Shown: positions 37,861 to 48,422 of the stretch, in pieces
Numbering within the stretch: position 1 is the first letter of the stretch
How the letters are laid out: every line of letters begins with the position of its first letter
Source of the DNA: Ignelater luminosus
Taxonomy: Eukaryota; Arthropoda; Insecta; Coleoptera; Elateridae
Length of the DNA stretch: 64,000 nt
Reading direction: 5' to 3'
Assembly: GCA_011009095.1 (NCBI GenBank)
Contig: VTPC01091286.1
Span: forward strand, 89,135-153,134
Translations under genes and position numbers: made by a program
The notes under the pieces: model-generated
The model's input: the letters and a program-made list of their open reading frames with translations, nothing else
What the model was told of the DNA's origin: nothing
Databases searched by the model: none

Positions 37861-38781
37861 CGAGTAGGTAATTACAATCTCAAGTTACCTGAAAATCAAC
37901 AATAAAGCTTATAAAATACTAAATATTAGTTGAATTGCATTTTCTCACGTAAGCATGTCGTTTCCCCGTTGTTTATCTTTATAGCATAGCTAGAGTAATC
38001 TTGGACCTACCTGGAATCACTCCTAATTCTCTCATCTACCTGGAAGATACGACCATACATACAGCTGGAATTCGATTGTGGATACCTTCACAATAGGTAA
38101 TAATGTAACACACTTTAATCTTCTTAAGAAAAACAAATCTGCAACAAAAAACTAAAATTCAATTTGAAAATATCAGGTTTTCTTGTAATTCGTATATGTA
38201 TTATGTTCTTGTATCGATTTTAATTTTACTTTCTCTAAAACAAAATTCCGATAAGACCTTGTTAAATATTTTCAAATAGCTCACTTTGTAAACAAACGTA
38301 TATGTACCAAAATCTAAGCTCGTTTTGAAAATAAATTTCCAAGTAAATATTCACCAAAATTAATAAATTCTTAACGATAATTTGTCAGGTTTAAAATAGG
38401 GGTATCTTAAACTGAACGGTCAAAAAGTAACACGTAACATCTTTTAATACAGAATATAGTAGGTACTATCTAAAATTCCTTTAATTGTTACTCAACAATT
38501 TATTAACCATAAACTAATTTGGCATACTGGGCATTCCTAATTGTGTAAAATGGAATCTTCCCACAGCATGTTTATTGTCGGGACACAGTAAGTGTTCCAA
38601 GAATTTCATTATAAAACAAATATGTTACAGTCTATATTTCACTTAGTAAATAAATGTTGTATCACGACAAGTAAATTCAATATTGAATACGTTAATCAGA
38701 TTTTATCTTACCGAGAATAACTATTCATTCCAACACTTAAATAGTATAATATATATAAAATGTAATATTAACGCTTGTAAA
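37861..38781. other. AT-rich DNA between the LINE fragment and the DD41D element
   Basis: No gene is recognised. Confidence 0.45.
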
Positions 38782-38783
38782 TA

Positions 38784-40088
38784 AAGGGTTTTCCAATAAG
38801 AGGTGTTATTTTGATATTCAAAGAAAAGTGCCATTTTTTAATATAAATGATCGGATGTTTATTTCATTATAAAGAGGAAGGTATGCCGTTAATAGTGGAA
38901 AATAACATCAGGCAAATGACCACCACGACCACGCTTACAGGACAATATCCTTTTCATGAAATTTTCCATAACCAAATCGCAAAGTGGCTGCCCTATGTCC
39001 TCGATAGCCTCACGAATTCCATCTTTGAGGTCTTGAATCGACGCTGGGCTGTTGGCGTAGACCTTCTCTTTCACGTGGCCCCAAAGAAAGAAGTCGCAAG
39101 GTGTTAAATCACAAGATCTCGGTGGCCAATTGTGATCACCTCTTCGAGAGATAACACGGTCCGGAAACTTTTTCCGTAAAAGATCAATGGTTTCGTTGCT
39201 TGTGTGGCACGTAGCGCCGTCTTGTTGAAAGTAAACGTTGTCCAGATCAATACCATCCAATTCCGGCCATACAAAATCGTTAATCATCTCTCGATAGCGC
39301 AATCCAGTCACCGTAACTGTTGCTCCAGCCTCATTTTCGAAAAAGTAAGGTCCAATGACTCCGCCGGACCATAAACCGCACCAAACAGTCACACGTTGAG
39401 GATAGAAAGACTTTTCAACAATAACTCTTGGATTTTCTGAGCCCCAGATCCGACAATTTTGCTTGTTGACGAAGCCACCGAGGTGGAAATGGGCCTCATC
39501 ACTCAAGATGATTTTTCGATGGAATTCTGGATCATTTTCATGCATTTCAACGACCCAATCAGCAAAGACACGACGTTGTTGATGATCGGCCGGCTTGAGT
39601 TCTTGTGTTAACTGGACTTTATAAGCCTTAAGACCCAAATATTTATGCAAAATACGGTGTAATGACGTTTGTGGAATGGCTAATTCCAAAGAACGACGAG
39701 GAATGGACAAACCTGGGTTTTCTTTAACACTTTCGGCTACAACAGCAATATTCTCGGCTGTTCTTGAGCGACGTGCACGGGTTTTATTCTTCACATCACT
39801 AACTTGTCCCAAGAGCTCGAATGTTTTCACCAATTTCTGTATTGCGGTCCGACAAGGTGCTTCACGGTGACCCAAAAATGTTCGAGTTTTACGAACCGTC
39901 TCTGCCAAATTTTCACCATTTTTATAGTAAATTTTAATAATTTAAATGCGTTGTTGAAGCGTGTATCGTTCCATATTTATTAATGGCGTAGTTTCTACTT
40001 GTCAAATGTCAAAAAATGATAGCTTCAAGAGTGACATCTACCGAAATAGCGGGCTATTCAAAATAACACCTCTTATTGGAAAACCCTT
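38784..40088 (-). mobile_element. DD41D mariner-type transposon, nearly intact
   Basis: Perfect 31-bp terminal inverted repeats, beginning aagggttttccaataagagg, occupy 38784-38814 and 40058-40088, with TA at 38782-38783 and 40089-40090. The 1305-bp element is filled by one transposase frame on the minus strand. Identical termini and a frame interrupted by only one stop suggest a young insertion. Confidence 0.93.
38889..39974 (-). pseudogene. DD41D Tc1/mariner transposase with one early nonsense codon
   Basis: The expected start ATG is at 39972-39974 (MERYTLQQRI). Codon 11 is TAA (39942-39944), after which the frame is open for about 350 codons to the stop at 38889. Downstream are a helix-turn-helix region (IPQTSLHRILHKYL), ILSDEAHFHLGG (first D), VYFQQDGATCH (second D) and CDLTPCDFFLWGHVKEKVY. 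The third D lies 41 residues after the second, which defines the DD41D (rosa-like) group. The stop may be a single substitution of a lysine codon (AAA to TAA). Apart from that the protein looks complete, so the copy is probably inactive but could have been mobilised in trans. Restart at a downstream codon would lose the first DNA-binding helix. Confidence 0.88.
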
Positions 40089-40090
40089 TA

Positions 40091-41850
40091 TTATTAAACC
40101 ACGAGAAACAGAAAGAAATCTACTTTGTTAGTTTTTAGAAGAAAAATAACAAACTAGAAATAATAATAAACTTATTAAACATTACCAAGAAGGGCAAGAC
40201 ATTTACATTACCGGTTGATAAAAAATCTGGGTTTTGCCCTTGATCACGAGCTGAGATTCAGGCTCTATATTTCTAAACTTTACATACTGTGTATAATGTA
40301 GCCCTTTGCTACAATAATTTACTCTAAAAACTAAAAATAGGTACTACTCATTGTCAGGTTTCTATTACTACAACAAGATCAATCATGCTCAGTCTAATAG
40401 GTGTACAGAGATCAAGTTTGTTTACTGACTCACTCATGCAATTGCTTTACTGTCATCTTTAGTTTTATTTCCGTCTTACTTTTATCTTTATTTTAGCCTT
40501 ACTAGTTTAGTTATTGTATAACAGGGTTGGTGGCAGAAGGGTAGTTGAATGTTATATCAGTTCGCTCTGCTATCTTAGCTGTATGTCATACATATGTTAG
40601 ATTATTAAATAAAAACGTTTATCATTATTAGTACTACTACTATTAATGTTTGTAAGAGCTGTTCTACTTTTTGCTATTGTGAACCTTTTACTATTTAGCG
40701 TGTCAATGTAATACCTATTAGCATTTGCATAGTTATAAATTCACTTGCGAAAAAATCTTTTGTAACCAACAGCTTTTGAAATATAGACATCAATCCTGAA
40801 TCGCAGCTAAATAAAAGATAAATTTATTTAAAAGTTTCAGATCTTGTTCTTTAATTATCGTGGCGAAACCTTTACTACGATTAGTAACAGAAGGTCTTTT
40901 TACAAAAAAACTAAAATAAAACTTTACTAAAACTGGCGGTGCATTCGTCAGTTCGTCGACCCTGGAAAGAACCGCATTTTCAATTCTTGGGTATCAAAGA
41001 AAACGTTAAAATACGTCAATATTTATTACCTGTGTCCTTTTTATTTGGGTCGAGGCAATTCTGCATTATTAATTACATATTATTAATTAATTCTCCCAAA
41101 ACTTGTAATATAATTATGCTGATTTAAAAAACATTGAAATTAGCAATTATATGTATTACAAATTAAAACTAAATTAGTACAGTGGTACAGTGGCGCATCT
41201 ACAGGGGAACCCGAACTCGGTAACTGTATGTAGGAGCCTAGACCTGCATGGTCTACAATACAAAAATATTTATAGGTACTACATTTGATAGGCTCATCGG
41301 TAAAAAAACCTTTCAACCTAGACCCACCTACCACGTCGTTACTACGACACTGTAATGGTAACAGATAGCTATAAGGTATTTTGAATTTGAATACAATTAA
41401 CAAAAAGTTTTCAAATGAATACCCCGAGGCTTTTGATATGATTTTAATTGGTAGAAAAATGAAAAAATCTTCAATTTATCGATTTAGTTTAGTCAAAATG
41501 GTCTCATAACTTACTTAGGTATAAACAGTTTTTAGTAATTTCTCTAAATATTAAAAAGCTATTTATTGAAAAGTGCCTTGAATATCTTGCGATAATTCCG
41601 CCACTCGTTAAAAAATAATTACTACTAGTATTAAAAACTCATCAGAACTCCTAAAACTAAATTAAAAGTAGATAATGATAGTCTAAAGGAGACCTTACAC
41701 GTTCAATAATATTGAAGCAACATACCTACTGACAATTCAGAGCGATTATATTTTTATCGGTTTATGCCTTAGTTGTTTGAAATGTGCAACACACATTACA
41801 TCACTTTTTTCAAAGATATAACAAAATAATAAATTCTTCTTTTTCTTTAC
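40091..41850. other. Gene-poor DNA with a possible LTR remnant
   Basis: No gene is recognised. At 40520-40540 the sequence acagggttggtggcagaag resembles an LTR end followed by the region near a primer-binding site, and an AATAAA follows about 75 bp later. Without a second LTR or gag-pol this is only suggestive. Confidence 0.4.
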
Positions 41851-42430
41851 GTTCTTATCCGTTCCGGATCAAACTGGCAATCTTGATCTTGTTGACTGCT
41901 GCACGCTGTGCATTTCTCATTATATGTTCTAAATATGTCAGTTTTCTAACTTTGACGGTGTTTGCGACTTCATGAGTTTCTGCATTCTGATAAAAGTTGT
42001 TTTTGCCTTGTAGTAATTTCTTTAGAGTGATCCCACTGATCATTAAATTGTAGTGTTCAAGAATGTAATTGTTGTTACTCTTTCTATTAATTTCTTCAGA
42101 AGATATTATATTCTTACTGAACCATACATTTGGTTTTCTCAACATTGAGTTCTAATCCGTACGACCGTACAACTCACTGGTTGCTGGTATGTTTGACACA
42201 AGTTCTTGTAGTCTCTGCAACCTATTTTCAAATATAACCGTATCGTCTGCGTATCTGATGTTATTCAATTTTTCTCCATTTATTGATATGTCTCCATTAC
42301 ATCATGTAGAATCCCGTTAAATATTTTCTCTGAGTAGATACTAAATAACAGTGGTAATAAAATACAACCTTGTCGCCCATCACGTTTTACTTCTATGTTT
42401 GCAAATTGGTTCCAATATAGATTAATTATA

Positions 42431-44216
42431 CGAAAGGTACCTATTTTGTATCATTGCCTAAATCGTATCACACGTAAAAGTCGAATATATGTTAATTAGT
42501 GGGTGCTAAGGAAGTCTATTGTATTTAAGTAACATGAATTACTAGCACAATACATATTAATACCTTCCGACCACTTGTTGATTTAAAATTGCGTTATTTT
42601 GATTGAAAATAGATTCTTAAATATGACTGGGTTTTCTAATTTTATTTATCTTGCTTGGAACCATTTGCTCGATATTTTAATGCGTTCTAAACTATTAAAT
42701 ATAATATTTTCTCATTTAAAAAAATAAACAGAAAACGAAAGTACAGACAATAGATTTCGAACGATATGAAACAGGTCCTGACTGTGTTCAAAAAAAGTGA
42801 ATGTCGATTGAATGAAGTGTATCTATTGTATAAAATCCGGAAACCTGCATTTAAGAGGCATCATAAATCAAAAGATATAATTGCTAATAAAGAAATTAAG
42901 GTAGCTGTAAGAACGACGACTTTGTCGGCTGAGATAGAGCAAGAAACAGCAGATCATGTGCTTCGATTAAATATTGTCTTTTTGGGATTACAACTCATTA
43001 TTAGAAAACTAGCTAAGACGTCGAGAATGACTGGAGAAAAATGGAACTATGCTCCGCTCTTTTTCTTTGGCAACCTGAAGTCACATCAATGTCTCGAGCT
43101 AAAGGTTTTAATAGAAGTAATGTTTATAAGTTTTATGACTTACTGGAGGAAGTAATTGACCAAAACAATTTAGACGCAACCAAAATTTTTAACATTGCTA
43201 GATCAGGAATGTCCAAAAGAAAAGTCGAAAAATAATCGCAGCTAAAGGAAAGCACCAAGTTGGAACAATTTCTCCCATGATCATCAAAGTAAAGAGCATC
43301 TGCAGATTTTAAAATTAAATGTCCACCAGGAAGTATAGTGGAAATCTCGGACAGTGGCTGTATACAGTCTGATCTTTTTGTAAAACGGCTTTGTTAATGT
43401 TGTCAATCCTTCTATAGCACAGAAAGTACTACTGTTCTTCATGGGGATGCGACGCATTCGAAATATCTAGAAGCTTTACAATTAGCTACAAAAGAAGACG
43501 CAATTATGGTATAACTGTCAAAGTTATACGACCCACCGTTTACAACCATTAGATGCGGCATTTTATTTAAACGATGAAGTGTTTCTGTACACGAGCCATT
43601 AAAGAATGGCTAACAGCAAGCCCTGGAGATGTTGTAATGCAAAACCAGGTTTGTGATTTATTTTCGGAAGCCTATAGAAAGGCTACAACTATTGCAAATG
43701 CAGCAAGTGGTTCTCTTGGCACTAGCATCTGACCTTGTAACACAGACGTTTTGAAAGAACAGGATTCTGCAGCACGAGATGCTCTATTACAAAACGGGGA
43801 TAGAAATAATCCCAACCAAGGTTGTGATGAATTCATAATATTATATAAAAATAATGACAATAACCTTAATACAAAACGAAAAGACAAAGATCATAAAAGT
43901 AACACTAAGCAAGAAACTGGCGGAATGACTGTTTCAATAATCCAGTCTATGAACTTTCAAGCCCAACTCCAGGTTGCTCAGTAAATGCTTCGGTTCAGAA
44001 GTTGTTGTCTTTACCAAAACCCACTTCAAAAGTAGCAAAACAATTAAAGAGAGCCCCACAAAGAACGGTTGATCTTACATCACGTTCCTACCAAAACAAA
44101 CTTGAAAAGAGTGTAGAAAAGAGAAGCGTGAGTGTAAAGAAGATTAAGTGAAATGAGGAAATAAATACATGGCGAGCTAAAATAAGCATAATGGTACGAA
44201 TTAGGCACCTATCCCC
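42431..44216 (+). mobile_element. Pogo-like DNA transposon inserted in the LINE
   Basis: The ends are cgaaaggtacctattttg and the complement of ggggataggtgcctaatt, an imperfect inverted repeat of about 28 bp flanked by TA at 42429-42430 and 44217-44218. Its 1786 bp contain a decayed transposase on the plus strand. Removing the element and one TA joins two LINE halves into one frame, so the boundaries are well supported. Confidence 0.8.
42766..44151 (+). pseudogene. Pogo-like (DDE_1) transposase, degraded
   Basis: The first frame (42766-43155) reads a CENP-B-like DNA-binding region (EIEQETADHVLRLNIVFLGL). The next frame (43041-43235) reads PEVTSMSRAKGFNRSNVYKF and LLEEVIDQNNLDATKIFNI, typical of the start of the DDE_1 catalytic domain. 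Further pieces follow: LHGDATHSKYLEALQLATKE (the DxHxSH-like block), TTIRCGILFK where RLQPLD-like sequence is expected, AYRKATTIANAASGSLGTS, and a C-terminal tail with SLPKPTSKVAKQLKRAP. At least three frame changes and several stops are present, so the gene is dead. In pogo, Tigger and jerky-like proteins this enzyme moves elements at TA sites. Confidence 0.8.
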
Positions 44217-44479
44217 TAATTTGTAGATCTTTGTCATCTACGCCATTGTCTTCCAGTATTATAAGTTAGCTATGTTTGATGCTGCCAAATGCTTTATGTC
44301 AATCATTAAAGCATGTAGTATATATGGTATGTCAATATTAACATTCTTGTAACCCTGAATTTAGTACTTGTATAGCAAATAAAGCGTTTCTCCTAATGCG
44401 TTGCGAAATCCAAATCGAATTTAACTCATTTATTATTTACAAAGCTCAAATATACGTATGTGGGTTATTCTTAAAAATG

Positions 44480-45150
44480 CTTTGAAAAGGTGACTCATGA
44501 GTAGGGCCCAGAATTATATGCACTAAAAACTTTTAAAATATGCTGTTATATGCTCTTTAGAACTTGAGAAATATGCATCATCTTCCTTGACATATGCTGA
44601 AAATATGCACTGATAAACCTACTAATTTTAGCTGCAAAAATAAAAACCCGTTCCTAATGTAGAACATCTTTATTGAAATGTAAATATTAAATTCAAACTT
44701 AATCTATTACTTAAAAAACAACAATAAATCATTCTAAAGAAAACACAGAGTAAGCACCTTTGTTTAACCGTAAAAAATCTCACTATAGGTATAAATAGAA
44801 ATACACATATATCAAATTCAAACAAAATATAGTATTCTTAAAAAAAGCAAATAAATAAATATTCTAAAGAAAGAATGGATAACGGTAGGTTCCATGGCTA
44901 TAACTCATGAGGCTTATGGTGCGATAATCAGTACAGTGTTTGGCACTGGGTTGACGATAAAGCTTGATTTAAACCACCCTTTGGATATATATGCAGTTAA
45001 TAGCTTCGTTGTCCAGATTCATCAACCATATCAACATCATCCCCTTGCGCGGGTGCTGCTCCCCCTTCTCCAGGGCCCTTGCCTACATGCCGCACCTTCT
45101 TCAATCTACCACGCCTCCACCGATGCATACGAGCTTTGCGGCTTCTAAGG
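44480..45150. other. Probable further insertion within the LINE, GC-rich in part
   Basis: From 44507 the word atatgc is repeated many times over 120 bp, like the iterated subterminal motifs of hAT elements. From 45030 to 45150 the DNA turns GC-rich (for example cgcgggtgctgctccccc), unlike everything around it. Neither block reads as LINE. The minus frame over the GC-rich part gives an arginine-rich stretch (ARMHRWRRGRLKKVRHV) that I cannot assign. No target duplication was located. Confidence 0.4.
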
Positions 45151-46010
45151 CCGGTGCCATGTGCACCACATCGTTGATTTCTGTCTGTCTGTTGTCCAGA
45201 AGTTTGAAAAATTCGGTGTGAATTTCGTCCAGTCATGGTGCTTTTTCCATCTTTCATTTTTTGCATTATTGTAGTTTGTGCTACCGTTTTTGTAATGGAT
45301 GGTCCGGTGTAAAAAGCCTTTGAACAGTTTCTCTGATTGTCTTCAACAAGATATTTATGTAGTTTTTCCAAGTTTCTAGTCTTGTACTTTTGTGTATGAT
45401 TATATTTTCTGCGTCATCTTTTAGGCTTCCATTTGTGTTAGCTCTATATATGTTTACAGTTTGTTTTGACTTTATACGATGGCGATGTAGGGTTTTTTCA
45501 AGTGCTTCAATCTTTTTACATTGTTCTTTTGTTTATTGTTTTTTGGCGATTTTTATCGCTTTTTTGATCTCCTTGTAATTATGTTATGCTGTTCTGTTTT
45601 TATCTTTGTTTTTCCTTCTATCTTTCATAATTTCCAAGATCGCATTGATCATCTATGGTTTTTTCTTTGTTCTAATTGGGTTTAAGCACTCTTTGCTAAC
45701 TTCCTCCATTGTTTTCTTGAATGTATTTAATTCATCATCTTTATTGTAGGTACCTATTGTTTATTGTATTGTTATATTGCATTGCTTTGTTAATCTTTGT
45801 GCAACTTGTGTTTAAGTGATTTCATTTTTTAGTTTCTTTAGCTTGTATTTATGTGATCTTTTACTTTTTGCAATTTTCTTCAGTCTTATTTTAATTTTGG
45901 CTACCACAATGAGTTGTAGTCAGATTGTTGTTGTTCTTTGCGCTCGGATATCAATTAAATTTTTCACTACATAATCAAGTCTGTCTATAGGGGGGCAATA
46001 AATTGATAAT

Positions 46011-48360
46011 TCTAAAATTATGGCGTGTTTTAAAGATTTATATTAAAACTTTACTATCATAACATACAATGTTATGTCTTGTGTACAGTTAGATTTAAGT
46101 TAACAAGAAAAATCATTATCTAAATTGTAATTTTTTTTAGTTATGCTTATGAAAAACAAGTCTGTGCAATGCGTGTTGCCTAATTTATAACATACGAGCA
46201 AACCAATAAGATAATCGTTCTGTATACTATAAGAAGTGTAGTTGTTTTTGCGTAAATATTATTCTTAACGACGCAATGTATTGAAGCTCTAATAAAAATT
46301 TATTATATTATTGCCACATATACCATCCTAAGAATTAAAATTCCAATTTTAAGAAAATAATGTGTAGGTACTCGTTTCTGTTAATTGAGCTATTCTGCTT
46401 CACAGAAATGGGTTCTCGTAAATCCGGACATTTTTGCAAAATCCTACCAAACAAAACGTATAAGTAAATTAATTTTACTTGAAAACGACGCATTTCATGA
46501 CAAAATGCAAGAGTAATCCTTCTTACTAATTGAATGTAGATTTTGAAAGCGGCAGAATTATTTATTTGTTCAGTAGCTTAACAAACTTCTAAAGAAATGT
46601 TTTATATCCCACACTAAATCTCCAATCCTGGTAAGGTTATTGAATAAAAGATTCAATTACCGACTGTAAAAACCATCTAAAAAAATCTCTTCTCAATATT
46701 GTCTGTATGTCCCTGTCATTTTGGAGATAAGCAACAGCTGGTGACTTAACTCCAAGGTGTGCTGGAACTGCTTGATTGATAAATAAGTTTCTGTAATCCA
46801 ACTATTGAATAAACAATTTGGAATTAAATTGAATTTTTCAAAAAAACAATTATAGGGATTATAAGTACAAACATCCTACTATTAAATATTTTTGTTGAAA
46901 TAAATTATAACTCCACAAAAATATATTTTATGTTAATAAAAAGAAAAAGTCTGTCCTTTACTTATGTCCTTCTCTTTTTACATTAAGCTTTATTCACACA
47001 CTCTTAGTTCTCTGGCACAGGTTTGCCTTTTTTCTAACTTTGTTTTAAGAAAACCAAAGTATTATTTTCTAAGCTTTAATTATTCGTCATGGTATTCCCC
47101 CAAATAATCCTATTTATTATCTATATTATAAGGTAACTTACGATAAAATAAAAGACTGACACAGTATCGACCAAGTTTAAAAAATAAAACCAAAAATAAA
47201 GAAACTTTTTATGTTTAATTGTTTAATCCGATTAGTTTATTAAGTATTTCTTAATACTTTCTTTGTTTCATGTTTTATTCTCATAAAACAATTTTCATAC
47301 TCCATTATTTACATGTGACTGGAACAGCTGACACAATTGTTGAATATTTATTTCCAACTTTGAATCATCCCCATATTAACTGCCTGTTAAGGGATTATTA
47401 TTCTGTGCTAGAACAAGTGTTCTATTCAACAAGTACAATAATTATAGCTTATGTCTCTTAAATTGAATTACAGAACGATTTTACTTTTTTAGAAGTTGTT
47501 TTATTATTTACTTTTTTTTTATTAACTAGATTTATTAAGATCTTAATTTTTTTTGCAACTTTGATGTTTGTGTTTAGTCCCACAAATTATGGGAAAGATA
47601 CACACATTCAAGAACTTGCATGTTTATTAATACTTCACATTTATAAACTAGATATAAGTACATGAATGTATTATAGCCAAACAGCAGTAAAAGATAATAA
47701 CGTATAGTAATAGTAAATAACAATAAAACACTCGAATTATCAAAATCTTGCTTTTTCCAAAATAATTTTCCGATCTTACAAACATCTATATTTATTTCGC
47801 TTAATACTCAGACAGTTAGATTTTGTTAATTATAAAGGAAGACACGTTTTTAAAAATCATTTAATAGAATACTTTAGGCTCTTCCTTGTTAATATTGAAA
47901 TATCTTACGTAAAGTCATAAAGTTATCATTACTAGTTTGTCTATAATCATTAGGTGTCCATAAGGTTTTATTAACAAAAAAAAAGTTTTTATCAATGTAA
48001 ATTTGATTTGCTTGTAGAATTCCAATACAATTATTAGGTAAAACATTTTCCTTATGAACATCTACGCTCTACCATAATTACCTTCAAATTCTCTAGAATA
48101 GTAGCATTAAGTATAAGTTTTGTGTTATACTTAAATAAAAATAAAAAAGAGAAATCTAGTGCTTCGACAAAATTCTATAATTACCTACAATTAATCAGTA
48201 CTTCGTTTACTTAAATATTATTACGATTTTGCGAACAATAAGAAATACCATTATACTATAAAGTAAATTTGGTACAAAATAAGATACATATAAATTATAT
48301 TAAATTACGAATTTTATAATAAGACAAATTGTAAAAGATCATTCATAAAACTTGTTAATA
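46011..48360. other. AT-rich intergenic DNA downstream of the FAM13-like gene
   Basis: No gene is recognised. It includes the 3' flank of the FAM13-like gene at its upper end. Confidence 0.5.
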
Positions 48361-48366
48361 TTTATT
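48361..48366 (-). terminator. Likely poly(A) signal of the FAM13-like gene
   Basis: On the minus strand an AATAAA lies about 57 bases after the stop codon at 48423-48425. This is a plausible distance for a short 3' untranslated region, but such hexamers are frequent in AT-rich DNA. Confidence 0.4.
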
Positions 48367-48422
48367 TGATTACGTATTGGCAAATATTAAGCAGAAAATC
48401 ATTTTGAATCTTCTATAATATT

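Larger units (their letters stand above)
41855..46010 (-). mobile_element. Dead non-LTR retrotransposon (LINE) with nested insertions
   Basis: Reading the minus strand from high to low positions, conserved pieces appear in LINE order. 45900-46010 holds the end of an endonuclease domain (RLDYVV, then DIRAQRTTTI and VVAKIKIRLKK). 45000-45371 holds the linker before the polymerase (TIMQKMKDGKS). 44170-44460 holds a palm block with FGFRNALGE. After a pogo insertion come YWNQFANIEVKRDGRQGCIL near 42420, YADDTV at 42240-42255 and a tail with KLTYLEHIMRN near 41920. Stops and frameshifts are present throughout. The DNA between about 44480 and 45150 does not fit the LINE and may be another insertion. 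The element is an old, inactive copy. Confidence 0.8.

Noticed and set aside
43672-43887. Minus-strand ORF over the pogo-like element
   Set aside because: Shadow of the degraded plus-strand transposase.
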